DNA from: an uncultured Collinsella sp.
GTDB lineage: Bacteria > Actinomycetota > Coriobacteriia > Coriobacteriales > Coriobacteriaceae
Direction: 5' to 3'
Assembly (NCBI GenBank): GCA_900752275.1
Contig: CAADUS010000210.1
Span: forward strand, 1 to 16,592
Length of the DNA: 16,592 nt
A program made the position numbers and the translations under genes. The notes below the pieces were generated by a model that saw only the letters and a list, made by a program, of their open reading frames with translations, made no database searches and had not been told where the DNA came from. The stretch's first letter is position 1; each line of letters starts with the position of its first letter. Shown piece after piece: positions 7,706 through 14,833 of the stretch.

Positions 7706-7794
7706 GGGAGGGCGGTTTGCGTGGCGGTTATGTGACCCACGGTGAGACCTACGTCGACGATATGTTGCTTCGTCTGACCAAAGTAGAGGCGTAA
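7696..7794 (+). pseudogene. Remnant of a glycoside hydrolase C-terminal region
   Basis: An open frame after a TGA at 7681 reads through to TAA at 7792 and contains DVLWEGGLRGGYVTHGETY. The GGYVTHGETY pattern is, as I recall it, a conserved segment of DUF5605/DUF5060-type glycosidases, which lie near DUF4038 in fold. It has no start codon or ribosome site and its 5' side is cut by the copy 2 repeat, so it is probably a deletion remnant. The remaining sequence down to the ROK gene (7795-7908) shows nothing further. The alternative is chance similarity. Confidence 0.4.
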
Positions 7795-7908
7795 AACAGA
7801 GAGATAATCGGCTCCGGATGCGATTTGCCGCATGACCATCATAAGAGGGCGGACCCTGTGGTGGTCGCGGCGATGCGCGTCCGGGGCTATGGCGCGTGAG
7901 GGGCGAAT

Positions 7909-8820
7909 ATGCAGGAGTTCTTCGGAATCGATGTGGGCGGTACGGCCGTTAAATGGGCTGTGCTGGGCGAGGATTTTTCCATCCGCGAGCGCGGGAGCCT
8001 GCCGGCGGGCTTTACTACGGCTGAGGAGACGGTTTCGGCGCTGATCGGGCTTGTCGAGCCGTACCGTGAACGTGTGAGCGCCGTAGGCGTGAGCGCACCC
8101 GGCGGTATCTACGAGGGAGACGTCACGGGAACGATCCATCGCGGCGGTGCGCTCACGTTTATGGACGGCTGCCCACTGGGAAAGCTCATGCTCGAGGCGC
8201 TGGGGGTGCCGGTTGCCGTCAATAACGACGGTAAGTGTTGCGCACTCGGTGAGTATGCGGCTGGCGCCCTGCGCGGGACGCGTTTTGGCGTGGTGCTCGC
8301 TATCGGCACGGGTATCGGCGGCGGTATCGTCATCGACGGCAAGGTCCTGCGCGGCGCGCACTGCTTTGCAGGCGAGTTCAGCTTCTTGCGCAACGATGTC
8401 ACGACTGCCGCGAGCATGGAAAACTCCTTTGCGGGTTCGTGCGGTTGGCGTGCGCTTCGCGATGCCGCCATTGCCGAGAAGGGCCTGCCTGCGGATTCTC
8501 CGGTGGACGGCCGTCGCGTCTTTGAGTGGATCGCGGATGGCGACAAGGCGGCGCAGCGCGCGCTCGACCGCTACGCTCGCTCATTTGACGGACAGCTCAT
8601 CAACCTGCAGGCCGTGCTCGACCCCGAGGTCTTTGTGGTCGCAGGCGGCATCTCGTGCCATCCCGAGCTCATCGATGCCCTGCGTGCGCAGATGCCGCTG
8701 GCCCTCGCGGGTTACGAAGGAACCCTTGCCGGCATCCCTGTGCCGCAGATAAAGGCGGCCGAGCTCGGCAACGACGCCAACCTTTACGGTGCTGTCCAGG
8801 AGGCCATGCGCCTGGTGTAG
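7909..8820 (+). CDS. ROK-family sugar kinase without the zinc motif
   Basis: The 303-residue protein has the ROK/hexokinase features: the ATP phosphate-binding motif DVGGT (8-12), N106-D107 (NNDGKCC) with D107 the likely catalytic base, and the second glycine-rich loop GTGIGGG (133-139). The usual AGE appears at 154-156, but the following GH is replaced, and the CxCGxxGCxE zinc site normally found about 20 residues on is absent. It therefore belongs to the zinc-free sub-group of ROK kinases. It should phosphorylate a sugar, such as glucose or a hexosamine, released by the neighbouring glycosidases; there is no DNA-binding domain, so it is not a ROK repressor. ATG at 7909 has GAGGGG five bases upstream. 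The exact sugar is not known. Confidence 0.85.
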   Translation: MQEFFGIDVGGTAVKWAVLGEDFSIRERGSLPAGFTTAEETVSALIGLVEPYRERVSAVGVSAPGGIYEGDVTGTIHRGGALTFMDGCPLGKLMLEALGVPVAVNNDGKCCALGEYAAGALRGTRFGVVLAIGTGIGGGIVIDGKVLRGAHCFAGEFSFLRNDVTTAASMENSFAGSCGWRALRDAAIAEKGLPADSPVDGRRVFEWIADGDKAAQRALDRYARSFDGQLINLQAVLDPEVFVVAGGISCHPELIDALRAQMPLALAGYEGTLAGIPVPQIKAAELGNDANLYGAVQEAMRLV

Positions 8821-9064
8821 CGCGAGCCAAACGAGGCTGTCGAAAAAGATAAAGGCCGGGCGCAGCGCGCTTCAGGTATCAGGCACTCGTTTTAATCCGC
8901 CCGTATTCTTGATGAGGGGGTTTGAAATGTCAACCCCCATTGTTCGGAAAACCATTCCCCCTGACAAAGCCTTTACAGAATGCCGCGGTCTCAAAGCGCG
9001 CCCGCATCGACGCTTCGCCTGCGCTAAACTGGAAGGTACGTACGCGATTACGAGAGGAGCCCGC
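8821..9064 (+). promoter_or_regulatory. Gap before pyrE with a small hairpin
   Basis: This gap holds one clear hairpin, GGGGGTT (8916-8922) with AACCCCC (8932-8938). A TAAACT at 9025-9030 could be a -10 for pyrE but lacks a good -35. An in-frame extension of pyrE upstream through this gap is rejected because the ribosome site sits immediately before 9065. I see no other gene or RNA. Confidence 0.35.
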
Positions 9065-9748
9065 ATGGAGGCTTACAAGCAAGAGTTCATCAAGTTTATG
9101 GTCGAGTCCGACGTCCTTAAGTTCGGCAGCTTTACGCTCAAGAGCGGCCGTCAGTCCCCGTTCTTTATGAACGCCGGCGCTTACGTGACGGGCTATCAGC
9201 TCAAGAAGCTGGGCGAGTATTACGCCCAGGCCATTCACGATAACTTTGGCGACGACTTTGACGTGCTGTTTGGGCCGGCCTACAAGGGCATTCCCCTGGC
9301 CGTCGTGACCGCGATTGCCTACCACGAGCTGTACGGCAAGGAGGTCAAGTACTGCTGTGACCGCAAGGAGGCCAAGGACCATGGCGCCGACAAGGGCAAC
9401 CTGCTGGGTTATGAGCCCAAGGACGGCGACCGCGTGGTCATGGTCGAGGACGTCACCACCAGCGGCAAGTCCATCGACGAGACCTATCCCAAGGTTAAGG
9501 CTGCTGCCGACGTCGAAATCAAGGGCCTGATCGTGTCCCTCAACCGCATGGAGGTCGGCAAGGGCGGCGTGACCACCGCGCAGAAGGAGATCGAGGCAAA
9601 GTACGGTTTCCCTGTCGCGAGCATCGTTTCCATGGCCGAGGTCGTCGAGACCCTCTACAACCACGAGATCGACGGCAAGGTCGTCATCGATGACGAGCTC
9701 AAGGCCGCCATCGACGCCTACTACGAGCAGTACGGAGCTCAGGAGTAG
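9065..9748 (+). CDS. pyrE: Orotate phosphoribosyltransferase
   Basis: The 227-residue enzyme joins orotate to PRPP to give orotidine 5'-phosphate in pyrimidine synthesis. The PRPP-binding motif VVMVEDVTTSGKS is at about 125-137, and the flexible-loop residues DRKEAKDHG at about 99-107 are the usual catalytic loop. The N-terminal GSFTLKSGRQSPFF (about 21-34) is the typical orotate-site segment. Length is near normal for bacterial PyrE. ATG at 9065 has AGAGGAG five bases upstream. The gene is not in a pyrimidine operon in this window; a hairpin starts at the base after its stop. It is a housekeeping gene beside an accessory sugar locus. Confidence 0.95.
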   Translation: MEAYKQEFIKFMVESDVLKFGSFTLKSGRQSPFFMNAGAYVTGYQLKKLGEYYAQAIHDNFGDDFDVLFGPAYKGIPLAVVTAIAYHELYGKEVKYCCDRKEAKDHGADKGNLLGYEPKDGDRVVMVEDVTTSGKSIDETYPKVKAAADVEIKGLIVSLNRMEVGKGGVTTAQKEIEAKYGFPVASIVSMAEVVETLYNHEIDGKVVIDDELKAAIDAYYEQYGAQE

Positions 9749-9774
9749 TTACGGCGTTTTACCAAACGCCGTAA
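9749..9774 (+). terminator. Hairpin directly after pyrE
   Basis: An 11-bp perfect stem (TTACGGCGTTT at 9749-9759, AAACGCCGTAA at 9764-9774) with a 4-nt TACC loop begins at the base after the pyrE stop. It has no T-run and may stabilise the mRNA end or act with the terminator that follows. Confidence 0.55.
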
Positions 9775-9788
9775 CCGACCGACGCTGC

Positions 9789-9888
9789 GCGCCGCCCAGG
9801 GCGACAATTTGTCATTCAAAAGGCGAGGCGTGACCAGAAGGCCAATGCCTCGCCTTTTTCATGCCAACTTGTTCGCCCTGGGCGGCGC
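9789..9888. terminator. Bidirectional terminator nested in a 16-bp inverted repeat
   Basis: The inner hairpin pairs AAAAGGCGAGGC (9818-9829) with GCCTCGCCTTTT (9847-9858) and is followed by T9859, with A-runs on the other side, so it can stop transcription in both directions. It sits between convergent pyrE and RpiR. It is enclosed by a perfect 16-bp outer repeat, GCGCCGCCCAGGGCGA (9789-9804) with its complement at 9873-9888. Confidence 0.85.
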
Positions 9889-9933
9889 TCGCTGTCCGTC
9901 CTCTACTTGCGGCGTTGTCTTGCTCCGGATGGG

Positions 9934-9962
9934 TAGTCATTGGGGACGTTCTTAAATGACTA
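9934..9962 (+). repeat. REP-like hairpin, loop family, copy 3
   Basis: TAGTCATT (9934-9941) pairs with AATGACTA (9955-9962) around the 13-nt loop GGGGACGTTCTTA. The stem differs from copies 1 and 2 but stays complementary. The copy lies between the convergent pyrE and RpiR genes. Confidence 0.75.
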
Positions 9963-9968
9963 GTCGTG

Positions 9969-10065
9969 AATGAGCGTGGATAATTTCCCGTTTTTTGCTC
10001 GGTGACAGCCTCAAAGTGGGAGATTATCCACGCTCGTTGGTTAAGCGTCCAAAAATCCACGCTCG
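9969..10065. repeat. Second inverted-repeat family, GAGCGTGGATAAT
   Basis: A 21-bp stem (9969-9989 with 10018-10038, two mismatches that would be G-U in RNA) contains the perfect 13-bp core GAGCGTGGATAAT. A third, partial copy (TCCACGCTCG at 10056-10065) follows in the inverted orientation and runs to within four bases of the RpiR stop codon. Its loop differs from the RGGGAC family, so I keep it separate. Confidence 0.7.
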
Positions 10066-10068
10066 TCG

Positions 10069-10923
10069 CTACTTGAGCCCGGGCAGGCGGGTGTAGGGGA
10101 ACGAGCGCTCCAGGAATTCGGAGCAGCGGGCGTAGTCTTTGGCGAAGTAGCTGCTGTAGAGCGAATCGAGCACGTATTGCACGGCGATATGGCTGGCGAA
10201 CTGCGTGATGCGATGCGTCATGCTCTCGTGGTCACTCACCGTAAGGTAGGCGGCAAAGCCAGGGTGAATGCGCGCGCAATAAGGCGTGCCGATGACGATG
10301 ACCGGGACATGTCGACTGCTGAGGATCGGCAAGATGTCCTTGAGGTTGGGGGCAAGGCCGCTGTAGGAGATGACGATTGCCGCATGGTCGGGACCCGAGG
10401 CGAGTGCCGTTCGCACCTGGGCCTCGACACCGTCGTGGCACGTCGCGCTTTTACCGGCGGAGAGCAGGCGGTCGCGGAACATTCCCGCTGGATAGAGGTT
10501 GTGCGAGCCCGTGTAGATGTCGACCTGTCGGGCGTTCGCGATGAGCTTGGCGGCGTGGTCAAGCTGCGTGGGGTCGAGCAGCTCCTGCGTTTCGGCCAGC
10601 GTGGTCTGGTAGAGCCCCTCCATGCGCTCCATAACCTGCGCGGGGCTGGACGTAGCATCAAAGGGAAAGTTGATGTCCACGTCGCGCCGGTTGCCCGCCT
10701 CGGTTGCCAAGCGAATAAGCTCGACCTTGAGGTCTTTGAATCCCTCGAGGCCGAGCTTTTTGCAAAAACGGTGCACACTCGCGACCGAAACGTTGGTGCG
10801 TGCGGCAAATTCCTTAATAGAAAGCCCGCGGATGTCCTGACCGATGGCAAGGGCTGCAATGCCGAGCTGTTGCTCGGTAGGGGTAAGGCCCTGTGCCTCG
10901 GAAATCTTGCGTTTGATATCCAT
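10069..10923 (-). CDS. RpiR-family transcriptional regulator
   Basis: The 284-residue protein has an N-terminal RpiR helix-turn-helix domain (about 1-77; the recognition region is SIKEFAARTNVSVASVHRFCKKLG at about 35-58, here named by position) and a C-terminal SIS sugar-phosphate-binding domain (about 125-250) with GSHNLYPAG near 139-147 and SYSG near 187. Such proteins repress or activate sugar genes in response to phosphosugars. It lies downstream of the large glycosidase gene on the same strand, 43 bp away, so the two may be co-transcribed through the intervening REP-like hairpin. ATG at 10923 has GGGAG five bases upstream; an in-frame TTG at 10953 lies inside the repeat and is rejected. 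Its targets are not known. Confidence 0.9.
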   Translation of the reverse strand: MDIKRKISEAQGLTPTEQQLGIAALAIGQDIRGLSIKEFAARTNVSVASVHRFCKKLGLEGFKDLKVELIRLATEAGNRRDVDINFPFDATSSPAQVMERMEGLYQTTLAETQELLDPTQLDHAAKLIANARQVDIYTGSHNLYPAGMFRDRLLSAGKSATCHDGVEAQVRTALASGPDHAAIVISYSGLAPNLKDILPILSSRHVPVIVIGTPYCARIHPGFAAYLTVSDHESMTHRITQFASHIAVQYVLDSLYSSYFAKDYARCSEFLERSFPYTRLPGLK

Positions 10924-10942
10924 GCGAACTCCCACACTCAAC

Positions 10943-10981
10943 AAACCTGCCAAAAAGGGACAGGTTTATTTTGGCAGGTTT
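10943..10981 (+). repeat. REP-like hairpin, loop family, copy 4, overlapping a stop codon
   Basis: A perfect 13-bp stem (AAACCTGCCAAAA at 10943-10955, TTTTGGCAGGTTT at 10969-10981) encloses the 13-nt loop AGGGACAGGTTTA. The loop aligns with the other copies as RGGGACRNNYTTA. The right arm overlaps the last codons and stop of the GH106-like gene on the minus strand. Confidence 0.8.
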
Positions 10982-13536
10982 TGCCCGCAAAGGGTAACGG
11001 GGCCGAGGATGCCGCTCGGGGCGACGGGTTCGGTGAGGGCGAAGATGTCGGGAATCGCATGATCGAGCGTGTTGATGACGTCGACGGTGAGTTCGTGCGT
11101 GCCGGCAGCAAGAGGATTGATGACAAAGCGATAGGGCGGACAGATGCGTGTGCCGAGTGGGTGTCCGTCGAGCGTAAGTGTCGCGACTTCGTAGACATCT
11201 CCCAGGTCGATCATGGCGTCGGCGCAATCGTTGGCCAGCTCAAACGACGCATGATATCGGTAGGTGCCGCAGGTGCCGGTGAACAGGTCGGCCGTAAGGT
11301 CGCCCAGGTGTTTGAGCTCTTGTGCTTCACCAAAGGCGCCATTGCTGCCGGCAGGGGAGAGGGCAACGGTCCATGGGCCTTCGATGCGCAGGTCGAGCGA
11401 TGCATCAGCGTCGATTGCGCCGTCTCCGGGCGCATCCTCGCTGCTCGCTTCCAAAACAACGAAGCAGCTCTCGAAGGGTGCGAGCTCCAACGCACCGTCA
11501 AACGCAACGGGCTCGATACCGTTTAACAGGTCGAGCCGCGTGCCGCAAAGGCGCTCGCCTGTCGCAAGCGCAACCGTGCAGTCGATGCGCTCGCGTGGGT
11601 GCTCGTTGACGAGCATAACGTAGGTCTCGCCGGCGCGCTCGTAACGAAGCGCGCGCAACCAGGGCTGGGGCGTGTCGGTGACAACCGTCTGCAGCCCAGC
11701 GCTCGCCAACACGCCCGCCATATCGGCAAGCTGAGTCGCTGCAAGTTCACCCAGTTCAACCACGACGTCCGCGTCGTAAAGCGCGCTCGGCACCTCGTCG
11801 ACGGCAAGGACCATAACTCCCGCATCAATCATGCGCCTTACGGCCTGCGCCGTCTCCGCGCCAATAAACGTAGCACCGGGCATAACAAATGCCTGGTAGC
11901 GGCAGTTGTTAACGCAAAGTAATCCGTCGGCAATCGAAACCACGTAGCGGCTCTTGTCTTCAAAAGCCTCGGCGGGCACAAAATCAAAGTCGATCTGCGC
12001 GCGCGTGAGCTCTGCCGCCACGCGCTCGATAGGCATGGCGCTACCGGCCCATTCGGCATCGGCATGGTACAGGATGGCGACGGGGCGCGTGGCACAGCCT
12101 CCCGAAAGCAGCGTTGCCGTACGGTTCATATAGCTCATGAGCTGCCCAAAGTGCGGCCACTGCGGATTGTTGCCGTGCGCGTAAAAGTGCGGCGGGCAGT
12201 CCCAATCGGGAAAGGGCGCCATGCTAAACGCGTGCGGCGTAAACCAATTGACGCCGCGGACGAGCATGTGGTCGGCAATCCATTTCATCTCGCGCAAGCC
12301 CTCGTGCCAGCCGAAGGCGCCGAAGACCTCGGCCATGCAGCGTCCTTGTTTTTTGGGGTCGAGGCGCGCGGCCGAAGAGCCCAGTTTGGCAAGCGCGTAG
12401 GTAAAGAACTCGATGTTCCATGCGCCATGGAAGTAGCTGTAAGGGCCGTGGTCGATGCCAGGGGCGAGCTGGTTGATAACCACATCGATGCCCGCCATGT
12501 CCTGACCGGCGACAGCGCGGAAGTAGTGCCCGGCGCCCTGGCCCAGGCGCGTGTGGCAGCTTTTGTCCTCAATCACATGTCCGATGTGCATGACGCCGTG
12601 CTCACGGCACCAGTCGCCGATCTGCTCGTCAAAGCAGGTGCGGTAGAGTTGCGTGGCAATGTCCATGTAGGTGTGACGGACTCGGGCGCCATCTGCCTCG
12701 CGTGTCCAAAGGCCGTGTAGCTTGGTGAGCCAGTCCTCGCCAAGTGCATTGCGCAGGCGGCTGGCAAGCTCGTCCGACCAAGGTAGTGCCATATCGCCGT
12801 GTCCAATAAAGCTGCTGGTAGAAGCATCGTCGAGAGCCGTGCCCTTCTCGTTCATAAAGCCTGGCTCATCGGTAAAGAACCCCAGGATGGTGCAGCCGAA
12901 CTCGTCGCCCAGATGCTCAAACGTGGGCTCGTAGACGGCATCGATGAGCGCGCGGCACGAATCGGCGTCGACCATGTTGATGTACTCATCGCGAAAGCCG
13001 GTCTTTTGGCTGGTGACGTAGAGCTCGAGGGTGGTGACGCCGGCGGGAGCGTCAAAGCGCAGGCAGGCGGGAGTGCCGCCCTCGGTTTGCTCAACGGCGA
13101 GCTCAAGGTCGAGCGATGCGCCGGCAGCGTCAAAACCCGCCGCGCCCACAAAGTGCTCCGTGGGATCCATGAGGTTGCCGAGCTTGATGGTCGTGGACGG
13201 CTGGGGTCCAACGACCGTTACCGTGTGATGCTTAAGCACAGTCTTCTTGAGCGCGGGGTCTACATCCTCGCCTGCAAGCGCGCCGTTGGCGTAGCCCGTG
13301 GGAAAGTGGGCATCATCGAGCAGCCAGATCTTAAGGCCCAGGCGCTTGCACTCGCCAATGATAAAACGCAGGTCAGCCCACCAGCCGTCGCGGCAAAATT
13401 CGGGATGCGTGCGCGACTCAAGGCAGACCTCATGGATGTCTGCGCCGGCAATCTGCTCTAAGTATTCGGTAATCGTCTCGCGTTCTTCGCCCTTGAGCCA
13501 CAAGAACGGAAGCACATGGTTGCCGTATGCTGCCAT
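10966..13536 (-). CDS. Large GH106-like glycoside hydrolase
   Basis: The 856-residue protein resembles the GH106/rhamnosidase-like group. The first barrel part has KIWLLDDAHFPTGYA (about 69-83), the usual lead-in of this group. TDEP at 222-225 gives a candidate catalytic acid, E224. VNWFTPHAFSMAP lies near 430. A C-terminal jelly-roll sugar-binding domain (about 735-850) contains YRYHASFEL. The length is typical. There is no signal peptide, so it acts on imported or cytoplasmic substrate. Known GH106 enzymes release L-rhamnose; for this divergent member that is inference only. ATG at 13536 has AGAGGAG five bases upstream; a GTG at 13542 would overlap that site. The last codons (NLPK-stop) lie within a REP-like hairpin, so the C-terminus may have been altered by its arrival. 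It is divergent from an AraC gene, its probable regulator. Confidence 0.75.
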   Translation of the reverse strand: MAAYGNHVLPFLWLKGEERETITEYLEQIAGADIHEVCLESRTHPEFCRDGWWADLRFIIGECKRLGLKIWLLDDAHFPTGYANGALAGEDVDPALKKTVLKHHTVTVVGPQPSTTIKLGNLMDPTEHFVGAAGFDAAGASLDLELAVEQTEGGTPACLRFDAPAGVTTLELYVTSQKTGFRDEYINMVDADSCRALIDAVYEPTFEHLGDEFGCTILGFFTDEPGFMNEKGTALDDASTSSFIGHGDMALPWSDELASRLRNALGEDWLTKLHGLWTREADGARVRHTYMDIATQLYRTCFDEQIGDWCREHGVMHIGHVIEDKSCHTRLGQGAGHYFRAVAGQDMAGIDVVINQLAPGIDHGPYSYFHGAWNIEFFTYALAKLGSSAARLDPKKQGRCMAEVFGAFGWHEGLREMKWIADHMLVRGVNWFTPHAFSMAPFPDWDCPPHFYAHGNNPQWPHFGQLMSYMNRTATLLSGGCATRPVAILYHADAEWAGSAMPIERVAAELTRAQIDFDFVPAEAFEDKSRYVVSIADGLLCVNNCRYQAFVMPGATFIGAETAQAVRRMIDAGVMVLAVDEVPSALYDADVVVELGELAATQLADMAGVLASAGLQTVVTDTPQPWLRALRYERAGETYVMLVNEHPRERIDCTVALATGERLCGTRLDLLNGIEPVAFDGALELAPFESCFVVLEASSEDAPGDGAIDADASLDLRIEGPWTVALSPAGSNGAFGEAQELKHLGDLTADLFTGTCGTYRYHASFELANDCADAMIDLGDVYEVATLTLDGHPLGTRICPPYRFVINPLAAGTHELTVDVINTLDHAIPDIFALTEPVAPSGILGPVTLCGQNLPK

Positions 13537-13652
13537 ATCCACTCCTCTAAAACCAACCTTTTAAATCGATTGAAGTCAGGGTACGTCGTCCGCGCTGCCC
13601 TGCTAATATCAAAACCACGGCAGAATATGACTAAATCAACGATGGTGGAGCT
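13537..13652. promoter_or_regulatory. Divergent promoter region, GH106-like and AraC genes
   Basis: This 116-bp gap must hold both promoters. I see a CAGGG/CCCTG inverted pair (about 13577 and 13598) and TAATAT at about 13604, but no clean -35/-10 pair on either strand. AraC proteins usually act on such divergent regions. Confidence 0.35.
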
Positions 13653-14660
13653 ATGGATATCGCACGTTTAGACAATCTTTTGCTCGAGCTGACCGATAGC
13701 GAGCGCGCATACCGCGCGGGTGCCCGCTATGACTGGTGCGATGCGTTCGACTGGGATTTTCAGCCGGAAATCGACGATAATCACGTCCATAAGATCGGCA
13801 ATCGAATGCGCGCTCTGCATCAAAAAGGTATGCCCGATGGCCTGTCAATTGTGCGCAACTCGCGTTTCAATCCCGTACCGGAGCACGTGCACGACTATGT
13901 CGAAATCAGCTATGTCTATTGCGGAAACGCGCCGCAGATTGTCAACGGCGCACAACTCACACTCGCCCAAAATGAGGTGCTCCTGCTCGATGCGGCATGT
14001 CCGCACGCCATAGGCGAGCTGGGTGAGCATGACATTATGCTGAGCATTGTCATCTCGCGGCCGATGTTGCGCCGCAGCCTGGATCAGAGCCTTTCGTCCG
14101 CAGGTACTGTCTCGCGATTTCTACTCAACGCCCTCAATGACGAAACCGACCACCGCGGTCACGTGCATTTCCGCACGGGTGGCAGCCGTCGCGTGCGCCG
14201 GTACATGCAGGAGATGCTCTGCGAACTCCTGGAGCCGACAGCGGCGAGTCCTCAGATTGCCTCGAGGCTGTTCGAGCTGCTGCTGGTCGAGCTTATGCAA
14301 AGCTACGAGGCCGCGCTGCTGCAAACGGACGCGCCCGCACTTCCCTCGGCGCAGGTTGCGGCGGCGATGAGCTACATCGAGCGGCATGCTTGCGATTGCA
14401 CACTCGACGACTTAGCCCACCACCTGCACCTGAGTCCCAACTACGCGAGCGCGCTGCTCAAGCGGCAGACGGGCCGCACGTTTATGCAGCTCGTGCAGGA
14501 GAGCCGCCTGACACGCGCGGCGGCTCTACTCGACACCGGTGCTACTGCAGAGGCCGCAGCGCGCGAGGTGGGCTATGCCAATATGAGCTTCTTCTACAAA
14601 AAATTTGCCGAGCGCTATGGCTGCACGCCGGCCGCCTACCGCCGGCGTTTGCCCAGATAA
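13653..14660 (+). CDS. AraC-family regulator with N-terminal cupin domain
   Basis: The 335-residue protein has an N-terminal sugar-sensing cupin (about 65-130; PEHVHDYVEISYVYCG is the metal- or ligand-site strand) and a C-terminal double helix-turn-helix (about 235-335) with TLDDLAHHLHLSPNYASALLK-type first motif and GYANMSFFYKKFAERYGCTP second motif. It is the likely activator of the divergent GH106-like gene and perhaps of nearby sugar genes, responding to a sugar inducer. The ATG at 13653 has a weak, close GGTGGAG; no better in-frame start is visible. A REP-like copy starts right at its stop codon. Confidence 0.9.
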   Translation: MDIARLDNLLLELTDSERAYRAGARYDWCDAFDWDFQPEIDDNHVHKIGNRMRALHQKGMPDGLSIVRNSRFNPVPEHVHDYVEISYVYCGNAPQIVNGAQLTLAQNEVLLLDAACPHAIGELGEHDIMLSIVISRPMLRRSLDQSLSSAGTVSRFLLNALNDETDHRGHVHFRTGGSRRVRRYMQEMLCELLEPTAASPQIASRLFELLLVELMQSYEAALLQTDAPALPSAQVAAAMSYIERHACDCTLDDLAHHLHLSPNYASALLKRQTGRTFMQLVQESRLTRAAALLDTGATAEAAAREVGYANMSFFYKKFAERYGCTPAAYRRRLPR

Positions 14661-14698
14661 AACCTTCCAAAATAAACCTGTCCCTTTGTTGGTCGGTA
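14658..14698 (-). repeat. REP-like hairpin, loop family, copy 5, inverted
   Basis: Read on the minus strand it has the loop AGGGACAGGTTTA, identical to copy 4, with an imperfect stem (AAAACC-TTCCAAAA side and ACCGACCAACAA side) containing one bulge and a two-base mismatch. It begins at the AraC stop codon and points opposite to copy 4. The remaining bases to the GH1 start show only a weak GGGACGGG/CCCGTCCC pair (14712-14719, 14776-14783). Confidence 0.7.
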
Positions 14699-14833
14699 TC
14701 AGGAAGTGTCAGGGACGGGGCGGCGGCGGTCCGTGGGCGCGAAAAGAAGTGTCGGGTTTGGCGCGCCCGCTTCTGCCCGTCCCGTGCGCAGGCGATACTC
14801 GGATTATCGACCCGCGATGCAAAGGAGATGCTC

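Noticed and set aside
8789..9064. Upstream extension of pyrE to 319 residues
   Set aside because: The added part has no PyrE similarity, overlaps the ROK gene end, and the AGAGGAG site fixes the start at 9065.
9812..10060. 82-residue minus-strand frame
   Set aside because: It is made of the terminator and repeat stems between convergent genes; no ribosome site or domain.
884..10065. CRISPR array
   Set aside because: The short repeats are few, far apart and palindromic, without regular spacers, and no cas gene is present.
10177..11526. 449-residue plus-strand frame
   Set aside because: Antisense across both the RpiR and the GH106-like genes and through the repeat; no domain.
14390..14833. 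Upstream extension of the GH1 gene through the AraC gene
   Set aside because: It overlaps the AraC helix-turn-helix in another frame; the AAAGGAG site fixes the start at 14834.
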